In this document: positions 9,254-16,917 of the stretch, piece by piece | How the letters are laid out: each line of letters begins with the position of its first letter | How positions within the stretch are numbered: the stretch's first letter is position 1 | Origin: an uncultured Lachnospiraceae bacterium | Lineage (GTDB): Bacteria; Bacillota; Clostridia; Lachnospirales; Lachnospiraceae | Reading direction: 5' to 3' | Length of the DNA stretch: 20,186 nucleotides | NCBI GenBank assembly: GCA_945836565.1 | Contig: CAMALN010000007.1 | Location: 1 to 20,186 of the forward strand | The notes under the pieces: model-generated | The model's database searches: none | The model's input: only the letters and a program-made list of their open reading frames with translations | Told to the model about the DNA's origin: nothing | Program-made: the position numbers and the translations under genes

Positions 9254-10321
9254 ATGAAGATTAAACAATTAATTACTAAGAAATTTGTATTAGTAGTTTC
9301 TATGTTAGCCGTTATGTTATCACTTGCAGGCTGTGATGATAAGGTTGAGAAGCCTTTTGAGTATGATGAGCAGGATATGGTTACAAATGCTATGTCTCTG
9401 TTTGAGAAGTACGCAGCTGTTGATGACGATTATGTTGATTATTACATGAAGAGTGATGATGAATTAGCAAAATCTGCCATCAAGGGTATAAAGCAGGCTG
9501 TGAATAACGATAAGGTTGGTACTCTGGAATCTTATAATAGCTATATATCTGCGGTTGATGCATACGGCGAGATGATGCCGGGTAATGTTATACCTCAGGA
9601 GGTATTCAAGGTTACAGAGGCAGCCGATTATGTTACTGTGACCTTATATAATAAGGCATCAGAGCGTGACGTAGAGATTACTGTAAAGTATGTAGAGAAT
9701 CCTGATTACTATATTGAGTATGACAAGGCATATACTACTGAGATAAGCAACGAATACTATCAGCCGGATGTATTCAGAGAATATATCATATCTCAGGGAA
9801 CAACTGAGGAGGATTTCCTTGCTGATTATAATTCGTATATGGGAACAAATGTAACAACCATAGAAGAGTTTTTGGCAAATGAGAAGCTTGCGGTTGCAGA
9901 TATGATAAAGAGTGATCTTGCTTCAAACGGAATATATCCGTTTAAGGCTGAGGAAATGGTTGTTAATGCTGTATATTCTAAGGGTGAGCTTATGGCATCA
10001 GCCGGAAAGAATACACTCATTGGTATGGGAACAGTATTCGTAGTACTTTTGTTCATATCATTTATCATTTCACTGTTTAAGTTCCTTCCGGCATTATTTG
10101 CCAAGAAGCCTAAGCTTGAGCCGGAGAAGAAGGCTGAGCCGGACAAGGCAGCTGTTACAGCACCTGCGGCACCTGTTGCAGATAAGTCAAGTGATGATCT
10201 TATGGATGATGCAGAGCTTGTTGCGGTTATTACTGCAGCGGTATATGCAGCGGCAGGAGCTAATACAGCTACAAGCAAGGACAGACTTGTGGTACGTTCA
10301 ATAAAGAGAGCAAGAAGATAA
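9254..10321 (+). CDS. Lipoprotein with OadG-like gamma-subunit C terminus
   Basis: This is probably the gamma (assembly) subunit of the Na+-pumping decarboxylase. Residues 1-27 form a lipoprotein signal with the lipobox LAGC; Cys27 is the only cysteine in the protein. Residues 28 to about 250 form an acidic, tyrosine-rich domain predicted to lie outside the cell; I do not recognise it. One membrane helix spans about 255-278 (GMGTVFVVLLFISF and on). A Lys/Pro/Ala linker follows (280-310), then a short cytoplasmic tail (318-355) with AVITAAVYAAAG and VVRSIKR, typical of OadG-type subunits. The tail has no histidine, unlike the zinc-binding Klebsiella OadG, and indeed the whole protein has none. 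GAGGTG at 9240-9245 precedes the ATG by 8 bases, and the gap to the upstream gene is 17 bases. Position in the cluster and topology support the call. Confidence 0.75.
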   Translation: MKIKQLITKKFVLVVSMLAVMLSLAGCDDKVEKPFEYDEQDMVTNAMSLFEKYAAVDDDYVDYYMKSDDELAKSAIKGIKQAVNNDKVGTLESYNSYISAVDAYGEMMPGNVIPQEVFKVTEAADYVTVTLYNKASERDVEITVKYVENPDYYIEYDKAYTTEISNEYYQPDVFREYIISQGTTEEDFLADYNSYMGTNVTTIEEFLANEKLAVADMIKSDLASNGIYPFKAEEMVVNAVYSKGELMASAGKNTLIGMGTVFVVLLFISFIISLFKFLPALFAKKPKLEPEKKAEPDKAAVTAPAAPVADKSSDDLMDDAELVAVITAAVYAAAGANTATSKDRLVVRSIKRARR

Positions 10322-10345
10322 CATAGATTAGGAGGAAAATATATT

Positions 10346-10717
10346 ATGAAGAATTATAGAATTACAGTAAATGGCAAGGCATATGATGTGGCAGTTGAGG
10401 AGTTAGGAGCAGGAGCAGTTGCTTCGGCACCTGTTGTATCAGCACCTGCAGCAGCACCGGCACCTGCAGCACCTGCAGCACCGGCAGCTTCCGGAGCAGC
10501 AGGTTCAATAGTTGTATCAGCACCTATGCCTGGTAAGATATTGTCAGTAAAGTCAAGCGTTGGTGCTTCAGTTAAGAAGGGTGATGTTATCCTTGTGCTT
10601 GAGGCTATGAAGATGGAAAATGAGGTTGTTGCACCTGAGGATGGTACAGTAGCTTCTATAAATGTAGCAGCAGGTGATGCAGTTGAGGCTGGTGACACAC
10701 TCGCTACATTAAACTAA
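10346..10717 (+). CDS. Biotin carboxyl carrier protein of the decarboxylase
   Basis: This small soluble protein carries biotin between the carboxyltransferase subunits and the membrane pump. The 123 residues comprise a short N-terminal segment (YRITVNGKAYDVAVEE, residues 4-19), a flexible Ala/Pro-rich linker (about 22-52) and a biotinyl domain (about 55-123). The biotin attachment site is Lys89 in EAMKMENEV, and PMPGKI precedes it as expected. This layout is that of the 1.3S subunit of transcarboxylase and of the MmdC/GcdC carriers. AGGAGG at 10330-10335 precedes the ATG by 10 bases. It is the only biotin protein in the window, so both carboxyltransferases presumably use it. A ligase (BirA) for attaching biotin is not encoded here. 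Confidence 0.95.
   Translation: MKNYRITVNGKAYDVAVEELGAGAVASAPVVSAPAAAPAPAAPAAPAASGAAGSIVVSAPMPGKILSVKSSVGASVKKGDVILVLEAMKMENEVVAPEDGTVASINVAAGDAVEAGDTLATLN
10424..10495 (+). repeat. Ala/Pro linker-coding repeat
   Basis: Short tandem units of the type GCACCTGCA and GCACCGGCA encode the Ala-Pro-rich hinge of the biotin carrier (residues 27-50). Such repeats change length easily by slippage, and the linker acts as a swinging arm. Confidence 0.65.
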
Positions 10718-10738
10718 GAGGTTTTTGTATATTCTCAC

Positions 10739-10744
10739 AGGAGG
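10739..10744 (+). promoter_or_regulatory. Ribosome binding site of oadB
   Basis: AGGAGG at 10739-10744 lies 10 bases before the oadB ATG at 10755. An earlier ATG at 10747 is only 2 bases away and opens a three-codon frame whose TGA overlaps the oadB start, so 10755 is the better start. Confidence 0.7.
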
Positions 10745-10754
10745 TAATGGCTAA

Positions 10755-11882
10755 ATGAGTAGCTTTGGAGATATTTTAGGAAATCTCGCCCAGCAGACAG
10801 GCTTTGCAACTCTTACATGGAAGCATTATGTAATGATTCTTATAGCATGCTTTTTTATGTATCTTGCAATAGTCAAGGGATTTGAGCCACTGTTGCTTGT
10901 TCCTATTTCGTTCGGTATGTTCCTTGTAAATATGTTCCCGGGAATAATCGAAGAGGGCGGATTGTTACATTATTTTTATCTGTTGGATGAATGGAGTATT
11001 CTTCCATCACTTATATTTATGGGTGTAGGAGCAATGACTGACTTTGGTCCGCTGATTGCTAACCCGAAGAGCTTTATACTTGGTGCGGCAGCACAGTTTG
11101 GTATATACGCAGCATATTTCCTTGCATTTGCAATGGGCTTCAATGGCAAGGAAGCAGCTGCTATATCTATCATCGGTGGTGCAGATGGTCCTACTTCAAT
11201 CTTCCTTGCAGGAAAGCTTGGAATGGGTGGAACACTTATGGGACCTATCGCGGTTGCGGCATATTCTTATATGGCACTTGTACCGGTTATTCAGCCGCCT
11301 ATTATGAAGCTTCTTACAACTGAGAAGGAGAGAAAGATTAAGATGGGACAGCTTAGACCTGTTACAAAGCTTGAGAAGATTCTCTTCCCTATAGTTGTTA
11401 CATTGGTTGTAGTTATGATTCTTCCAACTACGGCACCACTCGTTGGTATGCTTATGCTTGGTAATCTTTTCAGAGAGTGTGGTGTTGTTAAGCAGCTTAC
11501 AGAGACAGCTTCTAACGCACTTATGTATATAGTAGTAATTCTTCTCGGTACATCGGTAGGTGCTACTACAAGTGCAGATGCATTTCTTAAGCTTTCTACA
11601 CTTAAGATTGTTGCACTCGGACTTATTGCTTTTGCATTTGGTACAGCCGCGGGTGTACTTTTCGGAAAGCTTATGTGTATTGCTACAAAGGGTAAGGTTA
11701 ATCCGCTTATAGGTTCAGCAGGTGTATCGGCGGTTCCTATGGCAGCAAGAGTTTCACAGAAGGTTGGTGCAGAGGCAGACCCTACTAACTTCCTTCTTAT
11801 GAATGCGATGGGGCCAAACGTAGCCGGAGTTATCGGTACTGCGGTTGCTGCAGGAACCTTCCTTGCAATATTTGGTGTGTAG
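10755..11882 (+). CDS. oadB: Na+-translocating decarboxylase beta subunit
   Basis: This is the membrane pump of biotin-dependent decarboxylases (OadB/MmdB/GcdB family). It decarboxylates carboxybiotin and exports Na+, building a sodium gradient. The 375 residues match the short MmdB/GcdB forms and contain about ten hydrophobic segments. Conserved motifs are GAMTDFGP (residues 92-99), [12 protein letters not shown] (139-150) and [20 protein letters not shown] near the C terminus. Asp144 in GGADGP corresponds to the essential membrane aspartate described for Klebsiella OadB. Whether the substrate carboxyl comes from oxaloacetate, methylmalonyl-CoA or another donor is set by the alpha subunits, not by this one. 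It lies between the biotin carrier and the OadA-type subunit. I am confident of the family; the symbol is by homology only. Confidence 0.96.
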   Translation: MSSFGDILGNLAQQTGFATLTWKHYVMILIACFFMYLAIVKGFEPLLLVPISFGMFLVNMFPGIIEEGGLLHYFYLLDEWSILPSLIFMGVGAMTDFGPLIANPKSFILGAAAQFGIYAAYFLAFAMGFNGKEAAAISIIGGADGPTSIFLAGKLGMGGTLMGPIAVAAYSYMALVPVIQPPIMKLLTTEKERKIKMGQLRPVTKLEKILFPIVVTLVVVMILPTTAPLVGMLMLGNLFRECGVVKQLTETASNALMYIVVILLGTSVGATTSADAFLKLSTLKIVALGLIAFAFGTAAGVLFGKLMCIATKGKVNPLIGSAGVSAVPMAARVSQKVGAEADPTNFLLMNAMGPNVAGVIGTAVAAGTFLAIFGV

Positions 11883-11918
11883 ATTTAGATTTGGATTAAT
11901 TATAAAGGAGAATAAGAG

Positions 11919-13337
11919 ATGTCAGAAGAGAAGAGACCGGTAAAGATTACCGAAACCATATTACGTGATGCTCATCAGTCACTCATAGCTACAAGAATGA
12001 CTACAGAGCAGATGCTCCCTATAATTGATAAGATGGATAAGGTTGGTTATCATGCAGTTGAGTGCTGGGGCGGTGCTACCTTTGATGCTTGTCTCAGATT
12101 CCTCAAGGAGGATCCATGGGTAAGACTTAGAAAGCTTAAGGATGGTTTTAAGAACACTAAGCTTCAGATGCTTTTCAGAGGTCAGAATATCCTGGGATAC
12201 AGCCCATATTCTGATGACGTAGTTGAGTACTTTGTACAGAAGTCTATTGCAAACGGTATTGACATAATAAGAATCTTTGACTGTTTGAATGATATAAGAA
12301 ACCTTGAGACAGCCGTAAAGGCAGCAAACAAGGAAAAGGGACATGCACAGGTTGCTCTTTCATATACTTTGGGTGATGCATATACTATGGATTACTGGAA
12401 GAATATCGCAAAGGAAATCGAGGAGATGGGTGCAGATTCAATCTGTATCAAGGATATGGCAGGTCTTCTTGTTCCAAGTCAGGCTACAGAGCTTGTACAG
12501 GCTCTTAAGGCAGGAACAAAGCTTCCTATCCAGCTTCATACACACTATACCTCAGGTGTAGCATCTATGACATATATGAAGGCAGTCGAGGCAGGCTGTG
12601 ATATAATTGATACAGCTATGTCTCCGCTTGCTATGGGAACCTCACAGCCTGCTACTGAGGTTATGGCAAAGGCATTTGAGGGAACTCCGTATGATCCGGG
12701 CTTTGACCAGAATCTTTTATCAGAGATAGCTGACCACTTTAAGCCTATGCGTGAGGAATGGCTTGAATCAGGCTTGTTAAGTCCAAAGGTTATGGGTGTT
12801 AATATCAAGACTCTTTTATATCAGGTACCGGGTGGTATGCTTTCAAACATGGTATCACAGCTTAAGGAGATGAAGGCTGAGGATAAGTATGACGAGGTTC
12901 TCGAGGAGATTCCAAGAGTACGTAAGGACTTTGGTGAGATTCCGCTTGTTACACCTTCTTCACAGATAGTTGGAACTCAGGCTGTATTAAACGTTGTTAT
13001 GGGTGAGCGCTACAAGACACTTACTAAGGAGTCAAAGGATCTTCTTGTAGGTAAGTATGGTAAGACCACACTTCCTGTAAATCCGGAGGTTCAGAAGAAG
13101 GCTCTTGACAGCCTTGGTATGAAGGAGCCTATCACATATCGTCCGGCTGATGACCTTGCACCATCACTTGAGAAGTTTGAGAAGGAGATGGCTCAGTATA
13201 AGCAGCAGGATGAGGATGTGCTCTCATATGCATTGTTCCCACAGGTTGCTACAGAGTTCTTCAAGTATAGAGAGGCACAGCAGACTAAGGTTGATGCAAG
13301 CCTTGCAAATAACGAGAATAAGACATATCCTGTATAA
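11919..13337 (+). CDS. oadA: Oxaloacetate decarboxylase alpha / 5S-type carboxyltransferase
   Basis: This TIM-barrel carboxyltransferase moves a carboxyl group between oxaloacetate/pyruvate and biotin. The barrel (residues about 8-270) shows the metal site: Asp in LRDAHQS, the lysine that is carboxylated in CIKDMAG, and two histidines in LHTHYTSG. ECWGGATFD, FRGQN, and the C-terminal PGGMLSN and TPSSQIVGTQA are also typical. At 472 residues it lacks the biotin domain of full OadA (about 590), as do the 5S transcarboxylase subunit and PycB-like proteins; the separate carrier fills that role. AAGGAG at 11905-11910 precedes the ATG by 8 bases. It is the last gene of the cluster, followed by a hairpin. 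With no biotin carboxylase present, a decarboxylase or transcarboxylase role is more likely than an ATP-dependent pyruvate carboxylase. Confidence 0.94.
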   Translation: MSEEKRPVKITETILRDAHQSLIATRMTTEQMLPIIDKMDKVGYHAVECWGGATFDACLRFLKEDPWVRLRKLKDGFKNTKLQMLFRGQNILGYSPYSDDVVEYFVQKSIANGIDIIRIFDCLNDIRNLETAVKAANKEKGHAQVALSYTLGDAYTMDYWKNIAKEIEEMGADSICIKDMAGLLVPSQATELVQALKAGTKLPIQLHTHYTSGVASMTYMKAVEAGCDIIDTAMSPLAMGTSQPATEVMAKAFEGTPYDPGFDQNLLSEIADHFKPMREEWLESGLLSPKVMGVNIKTLLYQVPGGMLSNMVSQLKEMKAEDKYDEVLEEIPRVRKDFGEIPLVTPSSQIVGTQAVLNVVMGERYKTLTKESKDLLVGKYGKTTLPVNPEVQKKALDSLGMKEPITYRPADDLAPSLEKFEKEMAQYKQQDEDVLSYALFPQVATEFFKYREAQQTKVDASLANNENKTYPV

Positions 13338-13350
13338 TAAATACAGTTGC

Positions 13351-13380
13351 TAAAGGCGGATGGATAACCATCCGTCTTTA
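13351..13380 (+). terminator. Hairpin ending the decarboxylase operon
   Basis: TAAAGGCGGATGG (13351-13363) pairs over 13 positions, with one G-U pair, with CCATCCGTCTTTA (13368-13380) around the loop ATAA. It begins 13 bases after the oadA stop. The T-rich tail is short and mixed, so as a terminator it may be leaky and allow some read-through into ktrB. Confidence 0.6.
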
Positions 13381-13467
13381 ACAATTATGAATGATAATAT
13401 AAGCATTTTGTCGATTGTGCTTGCACAGCCTGACAGGATTATATGGATAGACGAGAGATTATTAGAT

Positions 13468-14922
13468 ATGATAAATAATGATAATGAATTTGAAAATAAC
13501 ATTCTAAATAAGGATGAATTAGATAAAAAAGAAGCACAAAAAAAGAAGCAGCATAGAAAGCATGTGAACAGAGGAACCTCAACTACAAGAAGAATTGCAC
13601 TCGGCTTTTTGATTGTGATATGCATAGGCACATTATTACTGTCACTTCCTATATCCGTGGTTGGAGGGGAAAGTGATTTTCTTACTGCGCTATTTACTGC
13701 TACAACCTCTGTGTGTGTGACAGGACTGGTTGTGGTGGATACATTTTCACATTGGACAATTTTCGGAAAAATTGTGATACTTATTTTGATTCAGCTGGGT
13801 GGTCTCGGTGTTGTCGTATTTACCTCGACGCTTTTGCTTGTGCTTGGTAAAAAGGTTACACTTAAGGACAGAATCACTATTCAGGATGCATTTAACCTGA
13901 ACAATCCCAAGGGCATGGTTGTGTTCATAAAGAAGGTTGTTATGGGAACCTTAGTAGTTGAAGGGATAGGTATGCTTCTTTATATGATTTCTTTTGTGCC
14001 TGAGTTTGGATTCCCGAAGGGTGCATGGTTTTCTCTGTTTAATGCCGTGTCTGCATTTTGTAATGCCGGTATGGATATAATAGGACCGAACAGTCTTATG
14101 GATTTTAACAGCTCTCCGGCAGTTCTGCTTACCACAGCATTCCTTATATTTATGGGTGGAATAGGTTTTGTGGTGTGGTTTGATTTCATAGATGTTATCA
14201 AACAGATAAAAAAAGGTGAGGTGGAGATTAAGGATATATTTAAGAAGCTTGGTACGCACAGCAAGATAGTGCTTTCGATAACACTTGCACTGATTTTGAT
14301 AGGCTGGGTTCTTATATTTACATTTGAGTATGGCAATCCTGCAACGATAGGTGATATGTCATTGGGAGACAAGCTTTTGAACAGCTTATTTCAGTCAATA
14401 ACCCTAAGAACAGCAGGATTTGCGGCTATAGATCAGGGCGGACTTACAGATTCTTCTGTGCTTTTATGTCTGATATGGATGATAATAGGCGGCTCTCCGG
14501 CAGGAACAGCAGGTGGTATCAAGACTGTGACAGTTGCAGTAATTTTATTCACTGTCGTTTCGGTTATAAAGGGACGGAAGGAGACGGTAATATTTAACAA
14601 GAGTGTGAATCCGTGGTTAATAAGAAGAGTAATTGCTGTAACCTTTATCAGTCTGCTTGGATTCGTTGTTCTTTCTATAGCATTGCTTATGAGTAATCAG
14701 GTAGTATTGACGGACGCGATATTCGAGACGGCAAGTGCAATTGGTACAGTAGGTCTATCAAGAGGTATAACCTCATCGCTTAATACGATAGGACGGATTA
14801 TAATCATTATTGGAATGTATCTCGGAAGAATAGGACCGATTTCGATGCTTATTGCATTCAACAATAACTATACTGTTAAGAATTCGATACATTATGCAGA
14901 GGCGGAAATAATAGTTGGTTAA
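13468..14922 (+). CDS. ktrB: KtrB/TrkH-family K+ uptake membrane subunit
   Basis: This is the pore-forming subunit of a Ktr-type K+ transporter. Four pore loops are visible, numbered from the ATG at 13468: TSVCVTG (80-86), SAFCNAG (195-201), TLRTAGF (312-318) and SAIGTVG (423-429), each with the selectivity-filter glycine. GGSPAGTAGGIKT (341-353) is also conserved. About eight membrane helices begin near residue 42. The start is uncertain. The frame is open back to an ATG at 13360, but that codon lies inside the terminator-like hairpin; ATG 13387 has no ribosome binding site, and 13468 has only a weak GAGAGA upstream. Homology to the family begins well after all of them. The partner ktrA follows after 27 bases. 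High confidence in function, low in the start. Confidence 0.88.
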   Translation: MINNDNEFENNILNKDELDKKEAQKKKQHRKHVNRGTSTTRRIALGFLIVICIGTLLLSLPISVVGGESDFLTALFTATTSVCVTGLVVVDTFSHWTIFGKIVILILIQLGGLGVVVFTSTLLLVLGKKVTLKDRITIQDAFNLNNPKGMVVFIKKVVMGTLVVEGIGMLLYMISFVPEFGFPKGAWFSLFNAVSAFCNAGMDIIGPNSLMDFNSSPAVLLTTAFLIFMGGIGFVVWFDFIDVIKQIKKGEVEIKDIFKKLGTHSKIVLSITLALILIGWVLIFTFEYGNPATIGDMSLGDKLLNSLFQSITLRTAGFAAIDQGGLTDSSVLLCLIWMIIGGSPAGTAGGIKTVTVAVILFTVVSVIKGRKETVIFNKSVNPWLIRRVIAVTFISLLGFVVLSIALLMSNQVVLTDAIFETASAIGTVGLSRGITSSLNTIGRIIIIIGMYLGRIGPISMLIAFNNNYTVKNSIHYAEAEIIVG

Positions 14923-14949
14923 CTATATTTAACATAAAGGAGAAATAAT

Positions 14950-15600
14950 ATGAATAAGTCATTTGCCGTTATAGGCTTAGGAAGATTTGGGAGAAGTGTA
15001 GCTATAGAGCTGTCAAAGCTCGGGGCAGAGGTTATGGTTATCGATAACGATGAGGAGAAGATAAATCACGTTGCTGACTACGTGACCTGTGCTATGAATA
15101 TTGACGTGAGAGACCATGAAGCACTCAAGAATTCGGGTATATCGAACATGGATGCAGTTATTGTAGCAATGAGTGAAAGTCTTGAGCCATCTATCATGAG
15201 TGTTATTACTGCAAAGGATTTGGGTGTACCTAAGGTACTTGCAAAGGCTAAGGATACAGTATCAGGGGAGATATTAAGCAAGGTTGGAGCTGATACGATA
15301 CTTTATCCGGAGAAGGAATCAGGAAGAAGAATATCCAGAAGACTTATGTCCAATGATTTCCTGGATTATTTCGAGCTATCCGATACGGTAAGCTTGGTGG
15401 AACTTATGCCTAAGGAGGAATGGGTAGGCAAATCCCTGAGGAGTCTTGACCTTAGAAAGAATTACAGAATAAATGTAGTTGCTATTAAAGAGAATGAAGA
15501 TGTACGTGTTGTCATGGATCCTGATGAGCCGTTAAAGCCGGGATGTCCGCTTCTTTGTACCATAAAGGCGGTTGACCTGAAAAAATTAGTGGGAAGATAA
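14950..15600 (+). CDS. ktrA: KtrA-type K+ uptake regulatory subunit (RCK domain)
   Basis: This cytosolic ring-forming protein gates the KtrB pore in response to bound nucleotide. The N-terminal Rossmann fold has GLGRFG (residues 9-14) and the acidic residue Asp32 that contacts the ribose in NAD(H)- or ATP-binding RCK domains. A C-terminal TrkA-C domain covers about 135-216. Its 216 residues and single RCK unit fit KtrA rather than the two-unit TrkA of about 458 residues. AAAGGAG lies about 8 bases before the ATG. The stop is followed after only 8 bases by a flavoprotein gene, so the two are probably co-transcribed. Neighbouring ktrB confirms the pairing. Confidence 0.95.
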   Translation: MNKSFAVIGLGRFGRSVAIELSKLGAEVMVIDNDEEKINHVADYVTCAMNIDVRDHEALKNSGISNMDAVIVAMSESLEPSIMSVITAKDLGVPKVLAKAKDTVSGEILSKVGADTILYPEKESGRRISRRLMSNDFLDYFELSDTVSLVELMPKEEWVGKSLRSLDLRKNYRINVVAIKENEDVRVVMDPDEPLKPGCPLLCTIKAVDLKKLVGR

Positions 15601-15608
15601 AACCTGAT

Positions 15609-16898
15609 ATGAAAAAAATAGTTGTAATAGGCTGTGGGGCTGCTGGAATGCTGGCGGCAATACAGCTTGCAAGAAAAGGGCATAGTGTGACTGTTCTTGA
15701 AAAGAATGAAAAAGCCGGAAAAAAGCTTTTCATAACCGGTAAGGGCAGATGTAATATCACAAATAACTGTGATGAAGAGACCTTCTTAAAGAATGTTGTA
15801 TCTAATCCGAAATTTCTGTACAGCTCGATATATAATTTCAATCCAGAGGCAACCATAGCTTTTTTTGAGGAATTGGGATTAAGACTTACTACACAAAGGG
15901 GAAACAGGGTATTTCCGGAATCTGAGCATTCGTCAGACGTTATAGCGGCCCTAACTAAAGAGATGAAAAGACTTGGTGTAGAGGTATGGTATAATACCTG
16001 TGCTACGGAGCTTGTGTATATACAGGATTTAGCTACAGACAACGATAATTATGAAAAGTCCCTAATAAAAGTTAAGTCAGTTAGATACAGACAGACTGAC
16101 GTGAAAAATTCAGGAGAGCTGGAAGCAGACTGCGTTGTAGTGGCAACGGGAGGTATGTCCTATCAGGCGACCGGCTCCACCGGTGACGGATACAGCTTTG
16201 CCGGGGAAATCGGCATGAAGCTTGTTGAATCAAGACCGGCACTTGTTCCGCTCGAGATAAAGGAGGAGCTTTGCAAAAGGCTTATGGGTGTCTCTCTTAA
16301 AAATGTATCCGTATGCTTTGAAGCAAGGGTTAAGGGTAAGACAAGAAAAATCTACGAGGATTTCGGAGAGATGCTCTTCACTCATTTTGGTGTGAGCGGA
16401 CCGGTAATTTTGTCAGCGTCTTCTGTGATAGGAAAATATATGGATAACGGAATCGATATGTATATCGATTTTAAACCGGCAATTACGAAGGAACAGTTGG
16501 ATGCCAGAATCTTGCGTGACTTTGATGCATCAAGCAATAAACAGCTTCGAAATGCAATAGCTGAGCTGTTGCCGAAGAGCTTATTGCCGGAAATAATTGC
16601 TTATGCCAAGTTGGATATGTATAAGAAGGTAAATGAGGTATCTAAGGAGGAGCGATTAAGTCTTGTAGATGCACTTAAGCATTTTAAGCTCACTGTTAAG
16701 GGAACCAGAGATTTTAATGAAGCTATCATAACTCAGGGTGGCGTGGCCGTATCAGAGATTAATCCTCAGACTATGCAGGCTAAAAGGACTGAAAATCTTT
16801 ATTTTATAGGAGAGGTTTTGGATTTGGATGCCTATACAGGAGGTTATAATCTGCAGATAGCGTGGTCAACAGCCATGAATGTGGATATTAAAGAATAA
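15609..16898 (+). CDS. HI0933/BaiN-family FAD-dependent oxidoreductase
   Basis: This is a flavoprotein of the HI0933-like family (E. coli YhiN, Bacillus YtfP, clostridial BaiN relatives). The FAD-binding GCGAAG (residues 8-13) starts a Rossmann fold that ends at LEKN. The family-specific GKKLFITGKGRCNITN follows directly. A second flavin-contact ATGG lies near residue 180. The C terminus holds FIGEVLDLDAYTGGYN, which closes over the FAD. Length (429) is normal. Function is poorly known for most members; BaiN of Clostridium scindens has been proposed to act on bile acids, but relatedness at this level does not show that activity. The ribosome binding site is weak (GGGAAG about 18 bases upstream). 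It sits 8 bases after ktrA and 19 before cmk. Confidence 0.9.
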   Translation: MKKIVVIGCGAAGMLAAIQLARKGHSVTVLEKNEKAGKKLFITGKGRCNITNNCDEETFLKNVVSNPKFLYSSIYNFNPEATIAFFEELGLRLTTQRGNRVFPESEHSSDVIAALTKEMKRLGVEVWYNTCATELVYIQDLATDNDNYEKSLIKVKSVRYRQTDVKNSGELEADCVVVATGGMSYQATGSTGDGYSFAGEIGMKLVESRPALVPLEIKEELCKRLMGVSLKNVSVCFEARVKGKTRKIYEDFGEMLFTHFGVSGPVILSASSVIGKYMDNGIDMYIDFKPAITKEQLDARILRDFDASSNKQLRNAIAELLPKSLLPEIIAYAKLDMYKKVNEVSKEERLSLVDALKHFKLTVKGTRDFNEAIITQGGVAVSEINPQTMQAKRTENLYFIGEVLDLDAYTGGYNLQIAWSTAMNVDIKE

Positions 16899-16917
16899 AA
16901 TATTTAGGAGATTTATT

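Noticed and set aside
10747..10758. Three-codon frame ATG GCT AAA TGA overlapping the oadB start
   Set aside because: The ribosome binding site is only 2 bases from this ATG but 10 from the oadB ATG, so a translated leader peptide is unlikely.
7812..13337. ATP-dependent acetyl-CoA, propionyl-CoA or pyruvate carboxylase operon
   Set aside because: No biotin carboxylase (AccC-like ATP-grasp) gene is present, while the Na+-pump beta subunit is, which points to decarboxylation or transcarboxylation.
15609..16898. Bile acid reductase (BaiN) function for the flavoprotein
   Set aside because: The family is broad and present in bacteria with no bile acid metabolism; no other bai gene is nearby.
16879..16917. 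Upstream in-frame ATG extension of cmk
   Set aside because: It lies inside the previous gene, has no proper ribosome binding site and precedes the standard family N terminus.
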